64,000 bases of DNA from Schizophyllum amplum (lineage: Eukaryota; Basidiomycota; Agaricomycetes; Agaricales; Schizophyllaceae), in contig VDMD01000040.1 in NCBI GenBank assembly GCA_007026445.1, positions 186,001-250,000 of the forward strand, in the 5' to 3' direction. Within the stretch, counting starts at the first letter, position 1. Each line of letters starts with the position of its first letter. Of this stretch, positions 10,719-22,356 are shown piece by piece. The translations under genes were made by a program, and so were the position numbers. Under the pieces are notes generated by a model, which was given only the letters and a program-made list of their open reading frames with translations, ran no database searches and was not told where the DNA came from.

Positions 10719-13700
10719 TCAAAGACAGAATGTACCCATCACGTTTCGGTATGAGGAAGACGTACCGCCCGCCTGTCCTTCCGCTGCCGCCGACGCGGGG
10801 GTACTGCTCTCCAACGCAGCAGCGGGCTCGCTTTCTGGCGAAGGGCGAGCTGAAAGCCTAGGTCTCGAGCCGCCCTTCGTCATCAGCGCGACCGGTATCG
10901 CGGCCTGCGCCTGGGTGTCAGATTCGCCGCGCGCCCGCTTCGCATCACGCTCCTCCGACGCGTCCGCCTGGCGTTTGCGCTTGAGAGCAAGGTGCTCGCG
11001 AAGAGACATGACACGAGGTGCGGGCTGCGGGTCCGGAGGTCCAGCAGGCATGATCATCCCGTTCTGCATGACGAGCTGATGATCGTTCGGTGGGCATCCT
11101 TCCGCGATGGCGCGAGCGTAGCCGTTCTCTAGCGATCCCGCGAATCCGGTGACTTGCCGAGGCGGAAGCCCGTGCTCTTGCGAAGGTGAGCGTGCAGTTG
11201 GGGAAGAGGGTAGCGGCGTCGACGGTAGACTTAGGCGTGCCAAAGACGGTTTGTGTAGAGTATAAGGCTTCGCGATGCCTCCTGCCCGTTGGCCGTTGCT
11301 CTTGGGATGTCGCTCCGCTATCGGCGTAAAAGGGATGGCAGACAACGGCTCCTCCGGCGACGTGGGAGACTCCACGGTGACAGGCTCTACGCGAGAGATG
11401 TTAGCGCCTGGAGGACACGCCGTCGGCGTCATCGAGGGTGGAGGAGTAGTCTTGCCGGGTATGCGTATAGGAGACGGTGCGCTCGAGCGCTCTGTCGGCA
11501 CTGCAACATTAGAAGAAGTAGCGATAGGAGTCAACATATGCTGTGTCGTAGCTGAGTCGGTGAGAGCCTCTGCCGCCGCGGGCGCCGGCTTCACCGCTGT
11601 ATCGGCCCCTGCCGTACGCTTCACAAGGCTCGTCTCGTTCTCGACGACATTCGGGGCAGGAATCTCATTTGAGAGTGTCGCCTCCTGCGCAGCTCGCTCG
11701 TGACCCGTATTCGGAGGGGATTCCGCCTCAATGGTAGGCGCACCAGCCACGAGGGGAGATGCTGAGTCTGGCGCAGTATCATGGTTTGCAACACGCAGAA
11801 GCGGCTCGACAGTCTCTTCGAACTCGACGGCTTTGAATACGACCGGTGTGTCCGACTCCGTCCGTGGCGCCGACTCGATGTGCGCGTCTTGCTGGGGCTC
11901 CGGAGTATCTACGAGCTGGATGGTGTCGTCCTGCTGCGCTTCCGAGCCGGACCGTTTGACCTCAATGACGCGCTCGACGTGCGCGATCGGCGGCTCGATA
12001 TGTGATGGTGCTGAACTCGCATGCTGCTCGACTAGTGGGCTCTTAGTCGTAGCATTCGCCTCGATTTCTCCTGTGTCCTCTACGACTTCCATGAGGACTT
12101 CATCACGCTCGACTCGCGCGCTCTCCGCTTCCACCTGCCGCACATGCGGCGCCTGCTTGCTCTTTGAGAGCTCAAGAGTATCCTCGCGTGGCGGGCTCGG
12201 CGGCTGCGCGTCTTCGACGGGTATCCCGACACGCGCCGAGTTGGGCGGTGCCTCGTCGGAAGTAGGTGGTTGCTGAGGTACGTCGGACGTCTTGTCGCTT
12301 GCCCACAGCTGAATAAGGGCCTGCGCGGCCGCCGTGTTGTCGCTCTGGGTCCGTACAGTGCCATCCGATGACACGGCGGCGCTGGCGACAGACGATGGAC
12401 GGAAATGATCTACGGTCGGCACGGCGGGTGTGAGCGGTACTGGCCAGAAAGGACCGGTACGTGTCTCGGAGGCTGCATCTCGACGCGATGGCGGGGGTGG
12501 AGAGGACATTCGCGCGTGTTTAGGCGCCGGAGCAGGCTCAGCCGCGCAGTCCTCCCACGGACGCTTGAGGTTGCGCTCCTCGCGCTGTACTTGCGAGCTC
12601 GTAGATATTTCCGACGACGGCGCCGTAGTCGAAGGACCACCATCACGACCTGTTTATAGAGATGAGATGACGCAAAGTGGACAAGAGGAGCATGCATAAT
12701 ACCTTGCTGATCTGGAACGCCTTGTGGACCTGCAGGCAGAGGCGATGTTCGAGGTACGGGAACGAAGACACCATTTCGCAAAGCGAGCACAAAATTCGTA
12801 GGGAGGTATCGACTAGCGACGGCGCTAGCTTCATAGTCGCCGGAGAATGAAGCCAGTCGTCGAGTAGTATGATTGTTCACGGCAGGGGTGGCAGTAGAGG
12901 GCCCAGGAGGTCGCGCTGGCGTGTGGCCGATGATCTCGATCTCGTCGCCCGAGTCAGAATTTCGCAGTGGCGCGGCCGTCTGAGGACCCTCCGTAGATGT
13001 GACAGTACTGCCGCCCACCTCTGGCATTTCTGGCGATTCGTCGGGATACTCCAGGGTATACTCCTCGTCCAACTCAGATTCTTCCGAGATGGTCGCTGCA
13101 ATATGATTAGTAGGTGCGGTGTGTGGAGGCCGCTCGACATACCTTGCTCTACAGCCTCCTTTAGCGAGATACGCTTCCATACTCCATGATGCGGTACGCC
13201 TTCTCGCGCAACGCAGCACGTCTTCCGCTGTGCATTCGCTGCTACTCCGAGATCCGTGCAGCGCGTGCATTCATCAAGGAGTTTGTCATGGACGCAAGAC
13301 ACAGAGGCAGGACTGACCCCCACACTCGTAGTGTCCGCCTCCGCTCGCCCGCAGGTTGCACACGGCGCCACGCGGGATGCGAAGAGGCGTTCGAGAGAGT
13401 AGTCGGCAGGGATGTCGTACGCTCGCTGTGAAATAGGAACCTGGGTACGATCGACATCGTCTCGAGGCGCTTCGCCACGCGGTCCTGGGTGAAGCGCGCC
13501 GGGAAGACGACTCGTAGCTCCGCAGTCCGTTGTCGGATACGCGCGCTGAGAGCTGGTCACCGTAGGATGGTGGTGAGTGGATGCGGTCGAGGGTACAACC
13601 GACGCGGCAGTCTGATTGCGGGCAGAGACGAACGGCTCATTCCCTACTCGAAGCGTCAATATTAAAGCGATTTCGAAGAATGAAGGAACCTCACCTTCCC

Positions 13701-16570
13701 ATACCGCTGATCGCAGCTGTACTGGCCTACGGGCAACCTTCGACGGAGCCGTGGAAGATATGACGTTGGGCGGCGGCGGCTGGCGGGTGTACCCGGTCGT
13801 AGGGTGGAACCATGTGCATAGAGTTTCGTTCGCTTGAATCAAGGGAGGAGCAGGGACAAGTGAAGGGGGAGCCGCGGGCTCCGCCGACTGAGGGGCCGCA
13901 CGTTCGGAGTGGGCACGTCCCGTAGCGTCAGAGCGCTTCACCTCAACCGCGCGTGTGGGTTCCGAACGCTCTTGCTGCTGCTGCTCGGGCGCCGCTTGCT
14001 GTTGTCGCTCGGAAGTCGTTTGCCAATGCTGATCGAGTGTCACCTGCCACTGTTGCTGGCTGGCCGCCGTCGACTGTGGCATGGCCGTCATGTGTCGCAT
14101 TCCCCACTCGTCTTGCTGCTGCGCCCCACGATGCCCGGCTTGGGCGAGTCGACGAGCCTCAGCCATCGCCCACTCAAAATGTTCCTGCTCCTCGCGGCTT
14201 GGCTGCGGTTTGACTGCGCGTGGTTTCTGTGCTCGGGGTCGTCGGCGCTTGCGCTGAGAGGTAGATTGTTCGGTCGTATGGTCGTGCGCCTCGAGCTGGA
14301 TTTGCCGAGGATCTGTCCGCTCGTCCTGAACTGGTCTATCCCGCGCCTCCTGCGCTGCCCTTTCCTGCGCCTCGCGTACCGACCTCTCCTGCTCCATCGC
14401 GAGCTCTCGCGCTTCCCACACCGCACCCTCCCGCTTCTCCCACAACGTCTTCGGCCCCTCGACCAACCTCGTCTGCTCGCGCTCACGCTGCATTTCGTTC
14501 TCCCGCTGCTGCGCTCGCTCCCGCCTCTCCTGCGTCACCCTCGCCGCCTCAGCAAATGCCTTCTCTCGCGCTTCGGCTTGTGCTTGCAGGTCACGGATGG
14601 CTAGTTCCCGAGTCACTTTCGAGTACTGCATCTGGCTGGGACGCGCGTTCTTAGCGAGCGCGGCGTCAGGTGCGTCAGGCGTAGGCTGCTGAGATCCCGC
14701 CGAAGGCTGACGAGGCACAGCCACAGGCTGATGATGCTGCGCCGGAGATTGCTCAGGCGAGCCCTGCTGCCGCAGCTGTGGCGGGGGCTGATATGGAATG
14801 AAGGCAAACTGCATAGGTACGGGGGGATGCAAATGCGGTGTGCCGTGCTGGGAGGACGGACGTGACGCGTGCTGAGAGGATTGGCGAGGTCCGTGCTGGG
14901 ACGACGGACGCGATTCTGCATGTCGTACTGCGGGCTGTGAGCGCGGATCCTGCGCTATGAGGGACGCGGGACGAAAAGGGGGATCCGCGTGGTGTGGCGC
15001 CGACGCGGGAGCCGAGTCCGGAGGCAGGCTAACGAGAGAGGATTGTTCCCTCCGCGAAATGCCGTAAGCCCCCGGAGGAGGATGGATCATCTGCCGCTCG
15101 CCTGCAGCGCGAAGCGGGTATCCTTGCGATGAAATGGATGGCGCATCTCGCGGAGGCAACGGGGGCCGTTCTTGAGCGCGAGCTTGAAGACGAGGTGAGC
15201 CCGCATACGCAGGAGGCGGTGGTTTTCCATGCGAGGAACTCGGTGCTCGTCCTTGCGGCGGAAGATGAGGTGGATAGGCTTGAGGCGTCTGACGCGGCGG
15301 ATAACCCTGAGGCGGGGGAGGAGGCGGAAATAGCAGAGAGTGCGAAGGTAGTGGATGAGGAGCTGGCGGTTGCTGATGTTGATGCAGATGACCATTCATT
15401 CGAGGAGGAGGATATCCTTGCTGTGGGAGGGGGATCGCCTGCGGCGGCAGAGGCTGATGGTGCCGTTCTTGGAGCTGCTGTCGCTGCTGGTCCGGGACCT
15501 GCGGTCTACGCTCGTCTTGCCGCTGAGCCCCATAGAGGTTCGGCGGCGCGTACGAAGGGGCGCCAGCCGACGTTGGGTAGGACCAAAACTCGCTGGATGT
15601 TGAAGGTCGCGAGAACCCGGTACTAGGCGTCGGATATGGAGCGAATGCATTGAACCGATCGCCGCCGCCATCTAGAGGAGGCGGACGTTCCCTCGCTGGG
15701 GGCCGAGGGCCGTGAGGGTGGACGGCTGGATGCTGCAAAGCTAACTGACGCGAGCCTCGGGAGATGTCCCTATCCACCGGCCCAGATTGTGGCGCAGCTT
15801 CGGATGACGGACGCTGAAGCTGAACGCTTCCATCTGCAGATGGTGCAGGCCTGTATGCCCTGGAAGTACGCGCATGGTCGCCTACATCCCATGATCGAGA
15901 AGAGCTTGTGGGCGCCTACTTGAGCGATCAGCACATATTCTGGGGCGCTTGGAGGTAGACGCACCGGACGGAGCTCTCGAAGCTTGCCCCTACCCCGCAT
16001 GACATCCTCTGCGTTATGCGAATGGACTTGCCCTTGAGTCAAATGGGGGAACTGGCGCGTCTGATCTCCTGAACGCCACTGCGGACGAGACGTCTGTAAA
16101 GCGCGTCAGCTCGCATTCACAAGATCAATCAGCGCACGCACCGAGGTAGCCTCTGCGCCATTCGTAGCAGATTCCCCTGCTGCTGCCACTGCCCAGTCAC
16201 GACCTTGGAGCGCGGAGACCCTGTCGTGCTTCCAAGAGCGGCGTCTCCCCATCGCATGCGTAGGCGATGTTCCATGTGCGGATGCCGATGTTCTGCGGCC
16301 GCGTGATGGATGAGGCCGTCGCTGGGTGTTGTCGTGGTGCATGACAGGAGGAGGAGCAGGGGACGGCGACCGTGCGCGCTTCTGCCCCCGCGGACCCGCC
16401 GCATTGAACGATGGATAGACCGGTGCGTGGACCCAGCCGGTCTCTGCTCCAAGAGTCAGTTCCAAAGATGCAACCGGGACAACAAATGGGCACGTACCTC
16501 CAGCCCTTCCATCGTGCTCCTCGTCAATCCTCGTGCTCAATCGACTCTCTTCCGAAGACGCTCGTGACAT
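10719..16570 (-). CDS. Very long Pro/Gln-rich, probably nuclear regulatory protein
   Basis: About six exons encode roughly 1,700-1,800 residues. Exon 1 starts at 16570 (MSRASSEESRLSTRIDEEHD); an early exon has basic, NLS-like stretches (RGQKRARSPSP, GRRRSWKHD). The main exon (about 15.85-13.15 kb) is very rich in Pro, Gln, Ser and His, with a long Glu/Arg/Gln/Ala coiled-coil-like segment near 14.6-14.2 kb and the basic run RKRRRPRAQKPRAVK. A Cys cluster follows near 13.39-13.24 kb: CATC, then CTRC about 27 residues later, then a CC pair; it does not match the GATA spacing. The next exons contain an acidic run (SEESELDEEYTLEYPDE) and the motif KRPWEDC. The last exon (to 10719) is disordered and ends with a Lys/Arg-rich part (ALKRKRQ, DAKRARG). 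Clean donors are visible after VEQ (13142) and DQQ (12702). The composition suggests a transcriptional regulator; no family is recognised. Confidence 0.62.
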
Positions 16571-17325
16571 ATCCGTAGGGGAAAGGAGGAGAGCGGGCTG
16601 CGCACACCGCCCATCATCTTATAGTGCAGAGCCTGAGAAGCGCGTTCCCAGGAGCGACGGAAAGAGAATAGAGCCGAAGCCGCGACGGTGATGAGAATAC
16701 AAAGGGCGCGTCGAATGGGGAAATCGTCGTCTGCGTGCCGCCTCGTGCCGCTCCGTACCGCCGGCCCTTATTGTCTTCTCCGCTGACCAAGCCTGCAACG
16801 GATGATCAGTATAGGCGCGCTAGCGCGCAGCTTCTGCGCTCGGGGCAGGGCGAGCACAAGAGAACACAGGTCGAACATCAGAGATGGTGGGAGATGGAAG
16901 CAAACCGTGAGACCAGCATCTGCGGGCGCGCTGAACCCGGATTCCAAGAACGGTAAGCTGAAAGACAGCGCCCACAGCAAGAAGACAGCACTCGATTGGT
17001 CCATAAGAAGATACGGTAATGAAGAATAAGGTAGAGTAAAGAATTAGCAAGAGAGATATGACTTCAAAAAAGACGGTTCAACGTCTATCAGGGTATGTGT
17101 GGGCGCTTTCCGACGACCAGCGGCGCTCGTAACCTGTGAGGTAACGGAAAGCAAAGCTTAAGTCTAAAGATCGACCCAGAGGAGCAGCACGTACCGGTCA
17201 TGACGGTCTCAAGAACTCACGCACTAGTTCAGCTGTGCGATACGTTCTCTCCGCCTCTTACTTCAAGGATTTTGAAGCATGGAAAAATTCGATGACCGCG
17301 GTCCCCCTCCACCCGCGTGATCGTA
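16571..17325. other. Intergenic, upstream of the Pro/Gln-rich gene
   Basis: About 750 bases holding the probable promoter of the minus-strand gene that starts at 16570. Short open frames exist, including one with a hydrophobic start near 17050 on the minus strand, but none shows a recognisable domain or convincing splice context. Confidence 0.35.
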
Positions 17326-18253
17326 TCAGTATCCATTGTCGAACGTGGAGTGCAATCGCTTCACCGCATCGTAGACGACAGTCTTCGCCTGGACATGGAC
17401 TTCTACGTCGCTGGCCGGCTTCCAACGCAGCGTGTGCGTAAGCGCCACAATCTCGTCACGGCGGTTCAGCTTGTTAGTCAAGCCAGTTTCGCGACGCGAC
17501 GAAAGATGACCTCTGTTTCTGGAAGTACGAAAAGGTCGTCAGGCTGCAGTTCATAGTCGTAGGCGCTTGTTTGCTAGTGTAAAGCTCAGGTCATTGATTA
17601 CTGGCCATATGAAGCGTCGGGGCTTCGTCTTCCAGTCGTGGCAATGAAGGGTTTAGACTGAGGATATCTCATCAGTAAGTGAGAACGCCAGGAACTTGTT
17701 TGCGGCGAGGGTGTTGGACGATTCTCACTTCGAAGGCGGACGCGTCACTGAGCGGAAAGGCAGAAGATGGTCGAGCGATGATATATGATATGGTATATAA
17801 GGATGAAGAAGTAGCGAACACTCACTTGAAGGGCGAGCTCATCGTATTTGAGTTTGGGGACGAAGTGCACAGAGAAGTCGACGAGTATCTTGCTTTGACT
17901 TCACGCAGCGCGTCAGCGCGCTCGAGCAGCGATGCCGCCATCAGCTGCTCTGTGTTGGCTCACTTTAACTCATGTCAGTACATGTGCATGAGAAGTCATC
18001 GACAACGCACGAAGATGATAAAATCCTCCTCTGCATTCTGGATTTGCGCATAGGCGCTCCGGCCAGGGGGACGTAGAGGGAGCGAGAAAGCGGCCATGGA
18101 GACCTCTAGAGTACGAGGGATCTCCTCAACAGCTTGCACCGGAACCGACAACTCGGAGGCCGACACACATCCTGATCCCACTGCAGTTCCCCTCAACGCT
18201 CGTATGATATCGATCGTCAGACCGACAGTGCTGTAGGGACTCGCGTCTTCCAC
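17326..18253 (-). CDS. Weak multi-exon gene model, unknown protein
   Basis: Several minus-strand pieces look coding but cannot be joined with certainty. One piece starts near 18253 or at an upstream TGATAG acceptor and runs VEDASPYSTVGLTIDII to EEDFIIF, ending at a GTGCGTTG donor. A second (about 17900-17827) reads ILVDFSVHFVPKLKYDE and ends at GTGAGTG. A third (about 17560) reads YELQPDDLFVLPETEVIF. The last reads NRRDEIVALTHTLRWK and stops at 17326. Introns of about 60-70 bases fit between some of them. I do not recognise the family, and the 5' end may lie elsewhere in 18.3-18.7 kb. It could also be a decaying gene. Confidence 0.3.
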
Positions 18254-18776
18254 CTATCAGACCACGCGATGGATGGGAGAGATCATGGATAACGCAACAG
18301 TAGGGGCAGCATTGGAGCAGCTGAGGCGGTGTGATGTGAGGACGGAAGCAAAGCTGGCGGAAACAAAAAGAGCGCCCGTGATCCGAGCCGAGTGTGACCC
18401 GAGCTTGTGACATGAACGCTTGTGACAAGGTTCCTTCGACCCGCCACTGACCATGATAATGGCAGAGTGTTCGACACGATACGACGAGCATCAAGATGCA
18501 TCAAATAGGAGGACAGTACTGACCTACGGCTGCCTATCAACAAAGCATAGCTCGCCTGGTTTCGATCTCGGACGTCTGTACGTGCCTCTACTCCTCTCTG
18601 ATTGTGCGCATGATGTCGGTCATAATTTCTCCAGGTACTTGATATTATACCTAGGGTATCATTAACTGTAGCCACTGTTTAATCTGGTGTACTTAACAGT
18701 ACGTGGTCGTTAGTATCGAACTGGGACAACCTGCCTTATCAGGCGAAACAACAAGGACCATCACGCGTCGACGATT

Positions 18777-20255
18777 CTACTTGCTTGTCTCCGAGACAGC
18801 TTCGGCGTCGCTACTTTGGGGTGAATGTGTCTTGACTGGCTGTTGGCCAGGGAGCTGCAAATCACGGAAGGTTGCGAGGTACACATGCGCAAGATCGTGC
18901 AGGTGCGCAGCAAGGATGCGCTGTACTAAAGGGTCGTCTTGCAACTTCTCTAGCGGAACCTCACGCTCTAAAGCAACTTCGCGCAGTCTGACATTTCAGG
19001 TCGTTAGCATCGGACGTGGGTTTCGATGTTGAACGTCAAGTACTTCGCGAGATTCGACTTCTTGATGCACTTTCGCAACTTCGTGTCCGCCATCCTCGAC
19101 TCCGCGAGGCTCTTGTAGATCTAGTAGAAGGATATTAAGGAAGATACCTGCGTCGTTTCAGTCTGTAGCTCACCGATTCCAATGCATGGTATCGCTTTGC
19201 TTGTTCTCTATATTTCTGTTGCCATGGACGTCAGGTCGGTACAAACAGGGGATTGTAAAGCACGTACCTGAACGACCTGATGACCCTTCGGCGACGTTAT
19301 GTCCATTATCGACCATCTGCTATAGCGGAGATGCGCGGGTACGAAGAAGCGCAAGTCTTCCCAGGTCTTCTCCAAATCTCGCAGTGGATACCTGCCATTT
19401 CCCAGGACACGCAGCTGGTGCCCTCGTATGCTGTGTTCTCAATATCAGACACAGTCTGCCGACTCATACAATGTACGCACTCGAGATCGTCCAGGTAGGG
19501 AATCCAATCAGAGGCCTCGATCGGCAAAAAGTGCTTGGCCGCTCCCGGCGGTTTCGGCTTCAACCGAAAGTCCGTCTTTGCTGATATACAACGATACTCC
19601 CTCGTATAATTTGCTCTGGAAGGGAGAACACATCAGCTTACAGCCATGCTGATGCAAGGAAACAGAGAAACATACGTGCATAATTGACGCCGACAGCGGT
19701 GCTTAGTTAAGAATGAGGGCATGAGCGTCACGCATAAGAGAGCGACTTGTAGGCATACCTGACCACATAGACGGTAGGCAAGATTGCTGGAGACGGGCGG
19801 GCCGCCTGCCCAAATCCCGCAGACCTGGGTTGAGCTGAGTCGGGATGCCTGCAGGAATAAGAACATCGACTCACCGTGCAGTATCCTCCGCTGACAAGCC
19901 TCATATAGGTGTCGCTGTTCAGGCCCGTTGCGGAAGGCTTGAGTTCTTCCGCAAGGTGCTCAGTTGTTCTTGGAAAACGGTCGCAGACGCTTTGACACGA
20001 AGGGTACTGCGCGTCAAAAATACGTCTGAACATCTTCGGATTGTCGTCCACCATAGTGCGAAACCAGCGCCCAGACAAGCGCAAGCGACAGAGATCGGCG
20101 GCAGAGCACGATGACAGTACCAGAAGCCACAACTCGAGAGGAAGATCGAGGGTGTGGGTCCGCCGCAAAGAAGACATCTCAGAGGTGGGACGTGATGGGA
20201 ACCTCCTGGTGCACATGCGCTTAGCGGAAGGCTGCGAGTCACGAGAAGCAGGCAT
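18777..20255 (-). CDS. F-box protein with Cys-rich module (tandem member 1)
   Basis: Exon 1 (start 20255) encodes a Ser/Arg-rich leader and an F-box (LDLPLELWLLVLSSCSAADL, then RLSGRWFRTM). F-box proteins recruit substrates to SCF ubiquitin ligases through Skp1. The exon ends at SDTYMRLVSGGYCT. The next exon supplies a second Cys group (VCGIWAGGPP to YRLCGQ). Later exons encode KPKPPGAAKHFLPIEASD, EKTWEDLRFFVPAHLRYS and SLAESRMADTKLRKC. The last exon runs LREVALEREVPLEKLQ to a stop at 18777. The same order of F-box, TYxxL, Cys pair and second Cys pair occurs in the next gene, so the two are diverged paralogues. Unlike its neighbour, this protein ends without a C2H2-like finger. The Cys groups may bind zinc (inference); substrate unknown. 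Confidence 0.6.
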
Positions 20256-20730
20256 ATTGGTGGTGGGCTATGGTCCATCGCCGTCCGACCGTCCCCTTAT
20301 CTATCGTCAGCGCATTGTGTCCTAATAGGCGTTTTTGGCCTTAATTGTCCTCCGAGTGTATTGGACGCTCACCGCAGCCGATGGCTCGAGCACAGAAGCA
20401 ACGGAACAAGCCAATGGCAGCACTTCGGAGTCGGACTGGTCTCGGACAAGCCAGAAAACCCCAGCTTGGACACAACCCATCAATTTCCTGTGCCCCGGTC
20501 CGGCGCGCCACATGCTTTCGCTGGTCGTTGTCCATTTGTCCTCAATTCGTCCTCTCGATCCTATTGTCCTCGCTGATCCTACCTCAGCGCTAGGTCAGAA
20601 AGAAGCTTGGACTCCTACGCGGACTGCAACCAAATATTGAGCTGTAGAACGAATCCTAACAAAGAAGTCCGACAAAGGTGATAACAGCCCTCCGCGAGGT
20701 GTATATGCAGGCGCTATGCTATTCCTGGTC
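20256..20730. other. Intergenic between the two F-box genes
   Basis: 475 bases: promoter of the downstream F-box gene and 3' flank of the upstream one. No gene or repeat seen. Confidence 0.4.
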
Positions 20731-22356
20731 ACCTCCTCCTGCAGATGTATTGACAATGCCGTGTCTGTCAACCGGTTGTTACATAATAGGATGATGGCAG
20801 AGCCAAGCACGTACCTATGATATTGATGTGCGCGCAGTGAAGATGGCGAGAACCATTGTAGAGAGAGGTCTCCACAAAGTTCGCAGCGACATTCAGCTGC
20901 TCCGGTCTCTGCGTTGGGACGGATATAGGGTAGTCCTGCTGGATGCGTAGATGAATCTGTCGTCAGTACTGTTAGCGGAAGAGGGCGGGCAGAACTCACC
21001 GTCGAACAATATGCCAGTCTAGGCCATCCGTAGATATAGAGGCACCGCACTGAGTGCACTTCGAGCGCCGTGACTTTAGGAATCGAAAGCCCGCACGCCG
21101 GAGAAGACCAGGTGGCTTGACAAGCCTAAGGTCGCGCGCATGCGTTCGGAATGCCTGTTGTACTAGCCGACTTCCGAGTACGGACTTGAAAGCTCGCCTC
21201 GGGGCTGAATTGCGCAGGCTTGATTCCTTCGTGAGACGCGCGATACAAGCGACTTGGCAGCAAGCGAACCCACCGGCGGCTGTTAGCATCTATGATGATC
21301 TTCGATTCCCAGAAGATCTGCTCTCTCCATTGGTCGACTTCGCGTTGAAACTGCAGTGATGGTCAGGCACCTCCCGCCGGAACAGCAAAGGGGAGCTTAC
21401 CGCCGCGAAGACCTTTGTCTGGTGGTACCTATCAACGTACTTCTGGGTGTCGTTAGACTACTACAATCCGTCCATTGCAATAACATACTGCGAAGAGCGT
21501 CGTCGTGCGACGTTTTTGTTCTTGTGGATCGAGTGTAGTCGCCTTGACCTCCGTCCGATACTCCTTCCGGGCAGCCATGAAGTCACGAGTTAGAACGGAT
21601 CTGACCCTCTGCGGTTTGACTGGTATGACAGTCGGTAGCCATGGAACCAGATATCGATCGAAGGACAGTCCACGAGCGGAGAGGTACTTGCGACGGGGCA
21701 AAAGGCTGACCACCTGCGAGCTGAAATTCAGAGTGAGTAGCGAGTTGTTACACCATGAATTATGGCTTACTGGAACAGTCTATTCTTGCAGCGCCTCTGC
21801 ATAGAGATTGTCAGCTTCACGGTAGGTGTATGGACGCGACACGCACAGAGCATAGGTAGAACTTATGAAGAATGCGCTCTGGCAGTCTACCAGTCAACTC
21901 TTTGCATATCTGAGAGTCAAAATATCCTTCCTTAGCAGAACAATAGAGGACTGAAGGGTTGCGACGTACATAACAACGGCCTGGTCCGAACAACAATTTG
22001 GTGTACGTAGCGCTGCCATAGTTCCCAGGACTCTCGGGATCTTCGACGTTCAAGTAAGTACGTATGGCTCGATATTGTTCCCGTCGCTTGATAAACCGCA
22101 TGAATTTACGAGGATCCGGAGGGGGAACAGGAAGCAGAAGAGGCGCGCGAGCAAGAAGTTCGCCATTGTTGCGGTCAACAACGTCTCGAAACAAGCGACA
22201 CGTGTCACGAGCAGCAAGAATCGCGGAAGGAGGGCAGTAGGATAGCACCGAGTGCCATAGTTCAAGGGATAGCAGGTCTCCGTATGCGGGCGCGCTCCGC
22301 GGATGGCCGGAGATGTAGGCGTAGCGAGCGCGTTTGGGCTTTGAACGACGAGTCAT
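20731..22356 (-). CDS. F-box protein with C-terminal zinc-finger-like motifs (tandem member 2)
   Basis: Start at 22356 (MTRRSKPKRARYAYI). The F-box reads DLLSLELWHSVLSYCPPSAI followed by CRLFRDVVDRN. Exon 1 ends near ATYTKLLFGPGRCY at a GTACGTCG donor. The next exons give ICKELTGRLPERILHKFYLC and, after a short intron, RRCKNRLFQ, completing paired Cys groups equivalent to those of the preceding gene. A middle exon encodes a basic region (VVSLLPRRKYLSARG to LDPQEQKRRTTT). Near the C terminus are CTQCGASISTDGLDWH and CELCGDLSLQWF followed by RAHQYH, both C2H2-finger-like. The last exon adds only two Arg before TGA at 20731-20733. One frame change near 21.3 kb needs an intron I could not place. 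Probable SCF substrate adaptor; target unknown. Confidence 0.62.

Noticed and set aside
13240..13400. GATA-type zinc finger in the Pro/Gln-rich protein
   Set aside because: The two CX2C pairs are about 27 residues apart and lack the CNAC-type second pair; no frame gave a proper GATA finger.
13909..14604. Leu/Arg-rich 231-codon frame on the plus strand
   Set aside because: Antisense to the Gln/Glu-rich coiled-coil part of the Pro/Gln-rich gene; Gln and Glu codons read as Leu on the other strand.
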